A DNA stretch of 64,000 nucleotides from Blumeriella jaapii. Its lineage: Eukaryota; Ascomycota; Leotiomycetes; Helotiales; Drepanopezizaceae. A program made the position numbers and the translations under genes. This document shows positions 1-12,000 of this stretch, in pieces. Positions within the stretch are counted from its first letter, which is position 1. The number at the start of each line of letters is the position of its first letter. The DNA is taken from the NCBI GenBank assembly GCA_009599575.1, contig VWND01000017.1:62001-126000 (forward strand), given 5' to 3'. The notes below the pieces were generated by a model. The model did not search any database. It saw only the letters and a list, made by a program, of their open reading frames with translations, and had not been told where the DNA came from.

Positions 1-890
1 GTCGTCTAATAATTTCAAACGTCGATTATTTTCGTTTCGCTTTTATACGAAAAATGCACGACCAGATTTTTATCGTTTATTTTAGCGCTCGCAAAACTAG
101 GCAATTATTTTCGGACTAATATTATTAGCGAAGTATAATAGCTTTCGTAAAATAATGCTATCGCAATTGCCACGCTTACCGAAAAAGTTTTATTTTTAAA
201 AAATAAGCCCCCCGGCTTTTTTTTAGCTTTTTTTTGTTTTTAATTATTTTTGAAAATACGTTATAATAGATTTTTACAGTTTTAACAAAAACAAATACGG
301 TTACGATAACGTATTCGTAATAATAAATCGCTTTTTTAAGCAAATTATTTCGACTTTTTATTATAAAAATATCGATGTTCGAAGCTTCGCTAAATTATAT
401 ATATTTTATATATATAAGTATTTTGGCTTTTTAAAATTTTTTATTAGCGATCGTGGCTTTTAATATTAATTTATTTTTTGGTTTGAATTAAATAAGATTT
501 TCGGTACGCAATTAAAACTTTCGATAGCCGCTTATTCCGAAACCGACGGTTAAACCGAAATTTATAACTAATATTTATAAAAACGCTTTCGACCTTTCGT
601 AAACTTTTATTAAACGATTAAAACGAATTTTTTTTAATAATGGATTTCGCTCAAATGGTTTTTTTTTACAAGAATCTAGATAGCTTTTCATTTTTTAAAA
701 TTGTATACGGCCATATTTTTTATATTAATTAAAATTAAAAGCTTGATACTTTTTTTTTCAATTTTTTATATAAACTAAACGCAAACAAAGCTCGTGCGTA
801 CGTTCGCCGTTATTACGACGCCTAAAACCTCGCCAAATCGCATTTATAACAAATTTACGATAAAATAAAAAAAATTGCGAATAAATTTCG
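1..890 (+). pseudogene. E2: integrase remnant of an older family E element
   Basis: Base 21 lines up with base 19651 of E1 and similarity continues to 890, so this is the integrase core of a second family E copy running off the left edge. It covers the stretch corresponding to the catalytic D and E of E1 (about 440-560 here, with a T-D-G-Q/L-T-E-like segment). It is broken by many stops from C-to-T and G-to-A change. It ends abruptly at 890 where the D2 LTR begins, before the integrase C-terminal and chromodomain parts. The expected TSD of D2 would be the last five bases (tttcg); its partner lies outside the window. This is the oldest layer seen here. Confidence 0.85.
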
Positions 891-1046
891 TGTTACGATC
901 CTGGCCTGGCTAGTGGTAGTTGCCAATGGTATAGTTGCCAGTGGTATGATTGCTGGTGGTATTGGAATAAGGTTTGGACACGGGCCACCTCGGCCACTAG
1001 GCCTCGCGCTAAGTTACGTGATTTATAAGCGCAATCTATTATACAT
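891..1046 (+). repeat. D2 5' LTR, left part
   Basis: Starts TGTTACGATCC, as do all family C and D LTRs here, followed by about three 15-bp units of the GCCAGTGGTATAGTT type. The remainder of this LTR is at 46156-46260, split off by insertion of A1. This outer part is little mutated compared with the inner part. Confidence 0.85.
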
Positions 1047-1313
1047 TGTAAAACGGTGATACTTTGTATTGATAGGAGTTGGTAGTTTTAGCTATGGTCG
1101 AGGCTTGGACCCTTCCGAGACCCCCTGCCACTGACTATTTTCAACAGGTATAAAAGCAAAGCACCCTTTTAAATAGTACCATAGGCACGCAGTCCAATTT
1201 ATATCTTCACTCATTCTTCTTTTTTTTTCTTCAGCCTTTTCTAAGGATTTTTTAAGCTATTTTATCCACCGATATATGGCCGTATTAATCTGGTTTTCCT
1301 ATTTATTTTTACA
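1047..1313 (+). repeat. A1 5' LTR (267 bp)
   Basis: Begins TGTAAAACGG and ends CTATTTATTTTTACA, so TGTAAAA and TTTTACA form short terminal inverted repeats. The first 100 or so bases keep C-rich words (gagaccccctgccactgac), whereas the inner half is RIP-mutated. Confidence 0.92.
1149..1163 (+). promoter_or_regulatory. Candidate TATA box in family A LTR
   Basis: The word TATAAAAGCAAAGCA sits about 100 bp into the LTR and is kept or nearly kept in all six family A LTRs here (TATAAGAGC in the A2 5' copy). Its position suits an LTR polymerase II core promoter. No transcription evidence is available. Confidence 0.5.
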
Positions 1314-1344
1314 TTTAATAATCTACGCAAAGATTTAAACTTCG

Positions 1345-3000
1345 GTGTTTCGTCGTTATATATTCGCCGATACATTTTTTAAATTCGCAATTAAAATCGA
1401 TTTCGATATTTCGCCATTACGGCTTAAAACTTTTTATATAATATTGTTCGCAGCTACATTATATAAAAGACTTTTAATAGCTTTTTTTATTTTGCGCACA
1501 ATTATTAAACTACAAAAATGCAATATATCTCAGAAACGTCTGAAATTACAATCAGGCAATTTTAAATCGTACAAAATATAAAACTCGAAAATCGCTCTTT
1601 TGTTTAAAAATAACAAATCGAATATTAATTCGTACGCTTCGACCGCTGCGCTCGACTTTTCTAAACTAGATTTTTTTTGGTCAAACGCCTGGCGAAAACT
1701 CAATCTTCTGATTTTGCGTTTTATAATTATAGCAATTACAATTTGCGACTTTTTATTAAAAATAATAAAAAAATAGCTGTACGTATATTAATCTAAGCCA
1801 CGGAATATCGAAACCGTAAATTATACAACAATATTATATTAATCTAATTAATTTACTAAAAAACAAATTCTTTAATATATTATTTAAATATCTAAACGCA
1901 ATCTTATTTTATTTAACTTTCAGAAAACACAAAAACTTTTTTAATAACTTTTTTATTAAAAACGATTTTTTTTATATTTAAAGACTTTTAATTCGCAATT
2001 TCAGAAAATATTTATTTATTTAATTTAAATTTTACCAACATTTTTATTAACATTATAAACAACGACGCTTTTCGTTTTCTTATACGAGGCCGCATGCCCC
2101 TTTTTGGCTTTTTTGATATATTTTCGTTTAATAACGCCAACGTTACCGATTTTATCGAAAAATATAAAAAAACCTATAAAAATTTCGGAGTTTTTAAAAT
2201 TAAAATATTCGATAAACTTTTTCGCTATTATAACCCAATTATTAAAAATATTATTAAATCGATAAATAAATAAAAGGCTATTAAAATTCGAAACTGGCGT
2301 AAATTAATTAAAGTTTTAAAATCGGAATTCCGAAACTACGATCGCTAATAAATTCGCGATACTATCGCTTTTTAAATAGTTTGTTATAATAACCCGCTAA
2401 ACCAAAAAACTTAAAGTTTATTATCGTATTTATACGAAAGTTTTTAACGTTTTCGTTAACAAAAAAGTTTTAAACGAAATTAAACAAAAAAAATTGTTTT
2501 TATTTGGCCTTTCAATCAGCATTCGCAATAAAACTATTAAGCATTTTAAAATTAATAAATAAGATTTTAAAACTTTCGATTAATATTTCAAATTTATAGA
2601 ATTCGTTTTTAAACCAAAATTAAAACGAACGTATTATTAAAATTATAAATCAAAAGAAATCTCCTTTTCCTATTTACAAAAAAAACGTAAAAGCTTTAAT
2701 GCAGAAACATGCTTAGCTATTAAAAATTACCGAAATCGCTAAAAAACAACCAGTTATTATATTATTTAATCGTTCTGCAAAATTTACTGGCTTGGAAAAG
2801 CTTAACAAAAATATCGAAACTTTCGTATTAAAATTTACCGATATTAAAATTCAAAAACTTCAAAGCAAAATCGAAAATTTTATATAATAGCAAAAAAAAC
2901 TCTTTTATATTGATTCGGATAATAAAAACGATTAAAATAGCTTTTATAACAATTACTTTTTTTAAAATGCGCGAAGCGATCAGCTTCGCTAAGCTATCGT
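1345..3000 (+). pseudogene. A1 gag remnant
   Basis: Matches the gag region of A2, A3 and A4. Best kept is the part equivalent to A3 52923-53111 (segment TDFIEKYKKT ... IFDKLFRYYNP). The opening part 1345-1581 stays open but starts with GTG; only A4 has ATG there, so the true start is unknown. The region is Lys/Ile/Asn-rich from mutation. I see no CCHC knuckle. The assignment as gag rests on position before the protease and on basic, helix-like composition, not on a recognised domain. Confidence 0.6.
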
Positions 3001-4190
3001 AAAAATAATAGCTGCCTAGTAGCAATTTTTTCGTGCTAGCGATTAGGATCAGCGAAATACTAATTATAATAACGATTATTAAAAAAAAAAGAAAACCAAC
3101 GCGAAAACCAAAATCGCGGCTATTAAAATAATAAAAATAATTATTAAAACAAACTTCGTAGTTTTAAATACGAGTTTTGTAATAACAAAAAGATTTATTG
3201 CGAAAAATTTTATATTCGCTTTAAATGCAAAGCATTTAATTTCTGTATAAATAATAGTATCTGTTATAATAATAAATACGAAGCTATTTATTTCGGACCG
3301 GTAAAAACAAAAATAAGCCCTTTTAACAAAATTGAAAATCAAAACTAATTAAATATTATTTACTTAAAAATAAAAAGTACAAAATGGAACGATTGCTTAG
3401 AAAATAAAAAAATACAAAAACGATTTTTATTAATAAAAAAAAACATTTCCGAAAGCGTATTAATTAAAAAGAAAACTCTTATTTCAAATGTAAATAAAAT
3501 TTAAATATATAAATAAAAAACAAATATATATATTGCTAATATAATTATCGCATCTACAGATATTATAGCTATATAATTAAACTAACGAATTATAAAAAAG
3601 CAAAATACTTCTGTTTTATTCGCCAAACCAATTAATATAAAAAAAAACGTCAGAATCGAAAAAAAAAAAATTTAAAATTCGAAAAAAAATCGATAAAATT
3701 ATTAAAAAAACGCTTATAATAGAAAAAATTAACGACGATATAAAAAATATCGATATCGATATTCCGGTTTAAATTATTTAGAAAATACCAGCTTTTAAGC
3801 GCTTATTACTAATGCGAAGCGAAAAATAAATCGATAAATATATTAGCTTCGAAGCCGTTAACGAAGCTATTAAAAAAATTATAAAACAAAAAATTAAATT
3901 AAAATTCAGCGATTTATTTAATACAAAAAAGAAATTCGACAAAATTATTAATAAACAAATTTTTATATTAAAAAAAAACGAAAAAATTAAAATTATTCCA
4001 AAAAAAAACGATTTTAAATTGAAAAAAAAAAAAAAAAAAAATTTATAATATCGCAGTTAATTTAGCCGATAAAAAAAATCCTCGGACAAAGTTAGCCTTT
4101 TGGTTTTCGCTATAAAAACTTAAAAATCAAAACGACGAAACTGCTTTTATACGATTATAAAAGCATTAAAAATAAAAATAATATTTAAAA
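3001..4190 (+). pseudogene. A1 gag-to-protease linker coding
   Basis: Conserved among all four A copies but with no domain I can name. It holds a Cys-spaced stretch near 3225-3295 (K-C-K-A-F-N-F-C followed by further Cys or mutated Cys positions), which could be a divergent nucleocapsid finger, and a Lys/Glu-rich segment at 3820-4060. Long A and T runs here vary in length between copies and shift the frame. Function is uncertain. Confidence 0.4.
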
Positions 4191-4445
4191 AAAGTACAAC
4201 CGCCCTTGTTTTATTCGATAATAAAGCCGAAATTAATTGTATAAATCAAAAAACGGCCGAAGCTAATAATATCCCGATTATTACCGATAAACGAATAATT
4301 TATACGACCGTTAATAAAAATATTATTAAATTTAATAAAATTATACGAAATATTAAAATCGACGTTAAAAATATTATTATTTATAAAAACTTTTTAATAA
4401 TAAAAAAATGCTTTTATTTTATTATTTTTAAAATGCTTTAAATCC
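4191..4445 (+). pseudogene. A1 retroviral-type aspartic protease remnant
   Basis: The frame reads LFYSI.. or, one base over, LFDNKAEIN, which is the aspartic protease active-site context D-S/T-G-A-E with the S-G changed to N-K (Asp codon 4217-4219). The usual change G to A explains Gly to Lys/Arg. The same position reads D-N-K-A in A2 (8736), D-N-R-A in A3 (55062) and D-N-K-T in A4 (61020). The protease would have matured Gag-Pol. Confidence 0.75.
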
Positions 4446-4959
4446 TGGAAAGCTTCGTCAGTTTTAAATACACCGAAAACGGCCAAATAAAAATCTTTTT
4501 CTAAAATTAAAACCGATTTTTTCAAAATCAAATCATCGTCGCCGGCGACAAAATCTTTTTAATCGACGTTTTATCGGAAAACGAATAGCCGGCTTTGGTT
4601 TTAAACAGACGCTAGGCTATAACAAAACCTAAAAAATATTCGGCTAAAAGCATTTACGTTATTAATCGAAATAGCATCGCGAATAAAATTAATTAATATT
4701 AATATTTTTAATTATTAATTCGAAAATAAAAATTTCGAAAATTTCGTTTTTGTATTAAACAAATCCGATTTATATATTTTACTTTTTTGTATTAATATCA
4801 GCATTTTTTATAAGCGCAAAGCTGATAAAATACGATTTGTAAATCTTGGCGAATCCGGTAGAAATATTTTCGGAAAAATAAACGATTAATTTAAAAAAAA
4901 TAAAACTATAAAACTATTTTAATTAATTATTGGCGAACTCGAAAAACTTAATACCGGCC

Positions 4960-5550
4960 GATTTTCCAGCTTATTATTTGACAGCCGATTTACAAAAAAA
5001 CGATTTAATAATTTAGCAATCGGAATTTAATTTTTGCTAAAAAAAAAAATATCTTATACGAAGTTTTACGCAACCGGAAAAAAACTATAGTTTTCGATTT
5101 TATTAAAATAGGCCAATTTAATTTTAACGTTACGTTTTATATCGATATTAAAACCGTATTTTAGGAAGCTTAGCAAAAAAAAACTTTTTCAATTTTCAAA
5201 GCTTTTTAGAATAAAATAGTCGAAATACTAAAAAAACGAATTAAGCAAAAAATCCTCGAATTTTGCCACGGCTTATATAAAAACAAATAATTTATCGTTG
5301 CGAAAAAAAAAAAGCATTTACAAACTTATTACCGCAATCGTCGAAATAAACAAAATAACGATACGAAACGCTAATATGCTATTTAACGTCGATTAATTTT
5401 CAAACGAATTCGCAAAACTAACGATCGTTTTTTTTTCGATCTGTTTTCCGACTACGATTATTTAATACTTGATTTACGATTTCAAAATATAACGGCAATT
5501 CAAATTTTAATCGGTTTGCTGCGTATAATCAAAATATTTATAAAAGCCAT
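4960..5550 (+). pseudogene. A1 reverse transcriptase, N-terminal part
   Basis: Contains the fingers region, with segments such as KIVEILKKRIKQKILEF, CHGLYKNK and FIVAKKKKH, the usual opening of Ty3/gypsy RT with KKKG mutated. The reading frame stops where A2 is inserted; the duplicated CCAT is at 5547-5550 and 29851-29854. The palm with the YxDD motif continues at 29855. Confidence 0.82.
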
Positions 5551-5818
5551 TGTAAAACGGTGATACTTTGTATTAATAAGAATTGGTAGTTTTAGCTATA
5601 GTCGAGGCATGGACCCTTCCGAGACCCCCTGCCACTGACTATTTTCAACAGATATAAGAGCAAAGCATCCCCTTAGATAGTACTATAAGCACGCAGTTTA
5701 ATTTATATTTTCATTTAATTTTTTTTTTCTTTTTTTTAGTCTTTTTTAAAGATTTCCTGGGCTATTTTACCCACCGACATATAGCCGTATTAATTTGGTT
5801 TTCCTATTTATTTTTATA
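5551..5818 (+). repeat. A2 5' LTR (268 bp)
   Basis: TGTAAAACGG start; the TTTTACA end is mutated to TTTTATA. As with other insertions here, the outer half (gagaccccctgccactg) is better kept than the inner half. Confidence 0.9.
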
Positions 5819-5848
5819 TTTAATAATCTACGCAAGGATTTAAACTTC

Positions 5849-7512
5849 GGTGTTTCGTTTTTATATATTCGCCGATGCATCTTTTAAATTTATAATTAAA
5901 ATCGACTTCGATATTTCGCTATTGCGGCTTAAAAGATTTTTTATATAATATTATTCGCAGCTGTATTATATGAAAGACTTTTAATGGCTTTTTTTATTTT
6001 GCGTATAATTATTGGATTATAAAAATGCAATATATTTTAAAAACGTTTGAAATTACGGTTAGGCAATTTTAAACCGTACGAAATTTAAAGCTCGAAAGTC
6101 GCTTTTTTGTTTAAAAATAACAAATCGAATATTGGTTCGTACGCTTCGACCGCTGCGTTCGGCTTTTTTAAATTAGATTTTTTTTGATTAAACGCTTAGC
6201 GAAAATTTAATCTTTTAATTTTACGCTTTGTAATTATAGCAATTACAATTTGCGGCTTTTTATTAAAAATAATAAAAAAATGGCTGTACGTGCATTGGCC
6301 TGAACTACGAAATATCGAAACCGTGGATTATATAACAATATTATATCAATTTAATTAATTTATCAAAAAACAAGTTTTTTAATATATTACTTAAATATTT
6401 GGACGCAATTTTATTTTATTCAACTTTTTCAAAAAACACAAAGACTTTTTTAATAGCTTTCCTATTAAAAACGATTTCTTTTATATTAAAAACTTTTAAT
6501 CTGCAACTTCAGAAAATACTTATTTATTTAATTTAAATCTTATTAATACTTTTATTAATATTATAAACAACGACGCTTTTCGTTTTTTTATGCGAGGCTG
6601 CATGCTTTTTTTTAGCCTTTTTAATGCACTTTTATTTAGTAGCGCTAACGTTACCGATTTTATCGAAAAATATAAAAAAACTTATAAAAATTTCGGAGTT
6701 TTTAAAACTGAAATATTCGATAAACTTTTTTGCTATTATGATTTAATTACTAAAAATATTATTAAATCGATGAATAAATGAAAGGCTATTAAAGCTCGAG
6801 ACTGGCGTAAGCTAGTTAAAACTTTTAAATCGAAATTCCGAAACTACGATCGCTAGCAAATTCGCGATATTATCGCTTTTTTTAAATAGTTTGTTATAAC
6901 AATCCGCTAAGCTAAAAAACTTAAGGCTTATTATCGTATTTATACGAGAGTTTTTGACGTTTTTGTTAATAAAAAGGTTTTAAGCGAGGTTGAATAAGAA
7001 AAATTGTTTTTATTTAGCTTTTCAACTAGCATTCGCAACAAAACTATTAAGCATTTTAAAATTAATAAACAAAATTCTAAAACTTTCGATTAATATTTCA
7101 AATTTGTAAAATTCGTTTTTAAATAAAATTAAAACGAACGTATTATTAAAATTATAAACTAAAAGAAATTTCTTTTCTTTATTTATAAGAAAAACGTGGA
7201 AGCTTTAGTGCAGGAATATGCCCAGCTATTAAAAGTTACCGAAATCGCCAAAAAACAATTAATTATTATATTATTTAATCGTTATGCAAAATTTATTAAT
7301 TTGGAAAAGCTTGATAAGGATATCGAAACTTTCGTATTAAAATTTACCGATATTAAGATTTAAAAATTGCAGAGTAAAATCGAGGGTTTTATACAATAGC
7401 AAAAAAAACTCTTTTTACGTTAATTCGAATAATAAAAACGATTAAAATAGCTTTTATAATAATTATTTTTTTTAAAATGCGCGAAGCGATCAGCTTCGCT
7501 AAGCTACCGTAA
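5849..7512 (+). pseudogene. A2 gag remnant
   Basis: Aligns with A1, A3 and A4 gag. The 63-codon stretch at 6590-6778 shows the conserved segment with IEKYKKTYKNF and IFDKLFCYYD; compared with A3, Arg has become Cys and Pro has become Leu, all by transitions. Later parts such as RNKTIKHFKIN and the EYAQLLKVTEIAKKQ segment remain readable between stops. No zinc knuckle recognised. Confidence 0.6.
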
Positions 7513-8680
7513 AAATAATAGCTGCCTAATGGCAACCTTTTCGTATTAGCGATCAGGATTAGCGAAATACTAATTATAATCACGATTATTAAAAAAAAAA
7601 AAAAAAAAACTAACGCGGAAATCAGAATCGCGGCTATTAAAATAGTAAAAGTAATTATTAAAACAAATTCTATAGTTTTAAATATAAATTTTGTAATAAC
7701 AAAGAAATTTACTACGAAAAACCTTTTATTCGCTTAAAATACAAAGCATTTAATTTTTGTATAAATAATAATATTTATTATATTAACAAATACGAAGCGA
7801 TTTGTTTCGGACCGGTGGAAACAGAAATAAGCCTTTTTAACAAAGCTGAAAATCAGAATTAATTAAACATTATCCGCTTAAAAATAAAAAGTACAAAATG
7901 GAACGATTGCTTAGAAAATAAAAAAAATACAAAAACGATTTTTATTAATAAAAAAAAAAACATTTCCGAAAGCGTATTAATTAAAAAGAAAACTCTTATT
8001 TCAAATGTAAATAAAATTTAAATATATAAATAAAAAACAAATATATATATTGCTAATATAATTATCGCATCTACAAATATTATAGCTATATAATTAAACT
8101 AACGAATTATAAAAAAGCAAAATACTTCTGTTTTATTCGCCAAACCAATTGGTATAAAAAAAAACGTCAGAATCGAAAAAAAAAAAGATTTTGAAATTCG
8201 AAAAGAAACCGATAAAACTATTAAAAAAACGGTTATAATAAAAAAAATTAACGACGATATAAAAGATATCGACACCGATACTCCGGTTTAAATTATTTAA
8301 AAAGTATCAGCTTTTAAACGCTTATTATTAATGCGAAGCGAAAAATAAATCGACAAATATATTAGTTCCGAAGCCGTCGACGAAGCTATTAAAAAAATTA
8401 TAAAACAAAAAATTAAATTAAAATTCAGCGATTTATTTAATACAAAAAAAAAATTCGATAAAAATATTAATAAACAAATTTTTGCATTAAAAAAAAACGA
8501 AAAAATTAAAATTATTCGAAAAAAAACGATTTTAAATTGAAAAAAAATAAAAAAAAAATTTATAATATCGCGGTTAATTTAGCCGATAAAAGAAAAATCC
8601 TCGGAAAAAGTCAGCCTTTTGGCTTTCGCTATAAAAACTTAAAAATCAAAACGACGAAATTGCTTTTATATAGCTATAAA
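7513..8680 (+). pseudogene. A2 gag-to-protease linker coding
   Basis: Same linker as A1 3001-4190, with a run of about 18 A near 7590. Degraded, no domain recognised. Confidence 0.35.
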
Positions 8681-8960
8681 AGCATTAAAAATAAAAATAA
8701 TACTTAAAAAAAATACGACCGCTTTCGTTTTATTCGATAATAAAGCCGAAGTTAATTGTATAAATTAAAAAACGGCCGAAATTAATAGCGTTCCGATTAT
8801 TACCGATAAACGAATAATTTATACGATCGTTAATAAAAATATTATTAAGTTTAATAAAATTATACGAAATGGAAAAATCGACGTTGAAAATATTAATATT
8901 TATAAAAACTTTTTAATAATAAAAAAATACTTTTATTTTATTATTTTTGAAATATTTTAG
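8681..8960 (+). pseudogene. A2 aspartic protease remnant
   Basis: The segment FDNKAEVNCIN shows the active-site Asp (codon from 8736) with the following Ser-Gly lost to Asn-Lys. Downstream residues of the protease fold (IITDKRIIYT, then I-K-F-N-K-I-I-R) match the other three copies. Not functional. Confidence 0.75.
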
Positions 8961-9449
8961 ATTTTGAAAAATTTCGTTAATTTTAAATATATCGAAAACG
9001 GTCGGATAAAAGCTTTTTTTTAAAATTGGAACCGATTTTTTTAAAATCAAATTACCGTCGCCGGCGATAAGGTTTTTCTAGTCGACGTTTCATCGGGAAA
9101 CGAATAGCCGGCTTTGGTCTTAGAACAAACGCTGAGCTATAATAAAACCTGGAAAATATTCGGCTAAAAACATTTACGTCGTTAATCGAAATAGCATCGC
9201 GAATAAAATTAGCTAATATTAATATTTTTGGCTATTAATTCGGAAACGAAAGTTTCGAAAATTTCGTTTTCGTATTAAATAAATCCGATTTACATATTTT
9301 ACTTTTTTATATTAATATTAACACTTTTTATAAGCGTAAAACTAATAAAATACAATTCGTAAATTTTAGCGAATCCGATAGAAATATTTCCGAAAAAATA
9401 AACGATTAATTTGAAAAAAATAAAGCAATAAATTATTTTAATTAATTAT

Positions 9450-10560
9450 TAGCGAATTCGAAGGATTTATCACCGGCCGATTTTACAGCTTATTATTTAG
9501 CAGCCGATTTACAAAAAAACGATTTAATAACTTAATAATCGGAATTTAATTTTTGTTAAAAAAAAAAGAAATTTTATACGAAATTTTACGCAATCGAAAA
9601 AAAATTATAATTTTCGATTTTACCGAAATAAATCAATTCAATTTTGACATTACGCTTTATATCGATATTAAAACCGTATTTTACGAAGCTTAGCAAAAAA
9701 AAACTTTTTCAGTTTTTAAAGCTTTTTAAAATAAAATAGTCGAAATGCTGAAAAAACGAATTAAGCAAAACATCTTCGAATTCTGCTACGGCTTATATAA
9801 AAACAAATGGTTTATTATTACGAAAAAAAAAAGCATTTACAAATTTATTATCGCAATCGTCGAAATAAATAAAATAACGATACGAAACGCTAACGTATTA
9901 TTTAACGTCGATTAATTTTCAAACGAATTCGCAAAATTAACGATCGTTTTTTTTTTCGATTTGTTTTTCGGCTACGATTATTTAATATTTAATTTACGAT
10001 TTCGAAATATAACGGCAATTTAAATACTAATCGGTTTACTGCGTATAACGAAAATATTTATAAAAGCTATTAATTCAATCGCTTAATTTGTAAAAATCGT
10101 ATATAAGATTTTTATAATTTGTATTTTTAATATTGCTTTTTTTTACGTTAACGACGTCGAAATAAAAAGCTTTAAATTATATTATAATAATAAAAAGATT
10201 TTTTCTGAAATTCGACGCTATATAATAAAATATATTTAAAACATCGATAAAATTATAATTTGCTTCGAAAAAGCCAAAGCTATTATTAGCCTTCGATTAA
10301 AGTTTTGCATATCCGAAATAAATATTATTAATTATATAATTAACAGCGCTAATCGTTATTTTTAACGAAAAAAAATTAAAAAGATATACGAATAAAAAAA
10401 ATATAAAAATATTACCGAAGCTAAAGCTTTTATTAGCGTTGTGATTTATTATCGCAATTAAATTAAAAACTTTTTTTAAAAAGCTGTATTTATTTACGTT
10501 ACGATAAAAAAAAAATCGATTTCGTTTAAAAAAAAAAAAAAAAAAAAAAAAAATTATAAA
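9450..10560 (+). pseudogene. A2 reverse transcriptase remnant
   Basis: Fingers (IKQNIFEF, CYGLYKNKWF), palm and thumb in the order of Ty3/gypsy RT. The catalytic YVDD box reads Y-V-N-D: the first Asp codon is AAC (10150-10152), the second is still GAC (10153-10155). All four A copies show this same N-D state. The second Asp codon begins with G of a CpG, which the mutation spares. Followed directly by RNase H. Confidence 0.85.
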
Positions 10561-10569
10561 AGTTTTTAA

Positions 10570-11090
10570 AAACGACTTTTTATCGGCTTTATCGCTTATG
10601 CGAATCGATTACAATCCAAACGCAAAAAAAATTATTTTAATTATCGACGCTAATATTTTTGATTAAAAAGCTATATTATAACAAATCGATAAAAATAAAA
10701 AACGGCATTTTTTACGATTCGAAAGCGGCTTATGATTTTCCGCGGAAATACGCTATAATATTATTAAACGAAAATATCGAAGCGTTTTTAAAATAATAAA
10801 AAAAATAAAAAGCGAATTATACGACGTATATTTTATTTTAAAAACGGACGCAAAAGTTTTTGTCGATTAATTAAATAAAAAAGCTAATAATTTATTAAAA
10901 GCGCTTATTATTAATTAAATAACTTGGATGCGATTTATAAATTTCGAAATTAAACATATTAAAAAAATAATTAATACAGCGGCAAACGATTTTTTTAAAC
11001 AAAAACGTTTTTATTTATTTAATTTCGCTAAACAAAGCAAATAAAATATCGACGAATAAATCGCTGACGAAATCGGCTGTTTCGCTATTT
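10570..11090 (+). pseudogene. A2 RNase H remnant
   Basis: The segment IILIIDANIFD (first catalytic Asp kept) is followed by the F-E-S-G-L element, which matches the RNase H start of gypsy elements, and by FILKTDAKVFVD near 10836-10868 with a further catalytic Asp. Ends with Q-N-I-D-E-like sequence leading to the integrase tether. Broken by several stops. Confidence 0.75.
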
Positions 11091-11250
11091 GCGCTTTGAA
11101 TTTTACAAAGCCAAAATTATTCGCGTTGCTATTTCGGCTGGCATCGCGAATAAAAAATATTAATTTTCGGACCGAAAAAGCATTCGCGTTATTATTTCGG
11201 CTAACACCGCGAATGGATTTAACCGAAAACGATCGGAACGAGCCGATTAA
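11091..11250 (+). pseudogene. A2 integrase, N-terminal tether (before D1)
   Basis: Reads ALNFTKPKLFALLFRLASR, followed by a near repeat KAFALLFRLTPR. Two 33-bp modules with palindromic ends (ATTCGCG ... CGCGAAT) lie at 11119-11151 and 11182-11214. Coding is cut by D1 after ATTAA (11246-11250), which is duplicated at 24238-24242, and resumes there. Confidence 0.75.
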
Positions 11251-11567
11251 TGTCACAGCTAGCTTGAGGGTGATCAGAAGGGTGATATGGACCAAAAGGT
11301 ACGCATGTAAATTAAAAGAAAGACACCGAGCTAGAATGCTCGGGGTCGCGAACTTTATATACAATGGGTTGCGCTTATGGGTCACGTGACTTAGCGCGAG
11401 GCCTAGTGGCCGAGGTGGTCCGCGCTTAAACCTTAATCCAACACCATCAGCATTTATACTATTGGCAACTATACCATTGGCAACCATACCACTGGCAGCT
11501 ATACCATTGGCAACTATACCACTGGCAGCTATATTATTGGCAACTACTACTAGCCAGGATCGTAACA
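11251..11567 (-). repeat. D1 3' LTR (317 bp)
   Basis: Reads, on the minus strand, TGTTACGATCC ... GCTAGCTGTGACA. It contains six 15-bp units (type TATACCATTGGCAAC on +, 11457-11546). It is 15 bp longer than the other D1 LTR, exactly one unit. Its outer (left) end is nearly unmutated. Confidence 0.92.
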
Positions 11568-12000
11568 TTACTTCTTTTTTCCGAAGAACTGCGTTTTCGC
11601 AATTGCAATCATGGGTCTATCGTCCTCCAATTCAGTATAATCTTTCCTGCTTTCGTTGTAAGCTTGCAGCTATGCGAAAAGCGCTTATAAAAGGTTTTTG
11701 GCGGCGGAGTGCGATCGGTGGAATACTTAAAAAATGTAGAAGGCCGTTATAGCGTTAGAATAAAAGTATTATTCGAGATTTTTATTAGCGCTTTTTTAAT
11801 TGATTTGGTATTGCAAGATTTTTTTATGCAATTTCGAATTTATTATTTTTTCGATTTTTTATTTCGTTTGCTCGGAAAATAATTAAATAAGAGCTGGTTC
11901 GGGGCGGCGTTGGCCAGATAAAAGATTGCTGATATGCTTTCGGAGCGAATAAATAAAAAATTAAATAAATTAATTAGTTTGCGAAAAGGTTAAGCTTTTA
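11568..12000 (-). pseudogene. D1 integrase C-terminal end and chromodomain
   Basis: On the minus strand from about 11875 to 11710 the frame reads KIEKIINSKLHKKILQYQIN, stop (Trp position), K-S-A-N-K-N-L-E, a chromodomain with the W-K-G box mutated. Before it comes a GPY-like segment (KLSDK.YGLIKI). A tail rich in charged residues ends in F-F-G-K-K-K and a stop codon (11568-11570) that directly abuts the LTR. Chromodomains on fungal chromoviruses are known to steer integration to marked heterochromatin; that role is inferred from family knowledge. Confidence 0.75.

Noticed and set aside
11011..11568. 185-codon minus-strand frame with A-S-G-I-V-A repeats, and the similar 23933-24238
   Set aside because: Runs through the 15-bp tandem units of D LTRs; no conserved start and it crosses the insertion junction.
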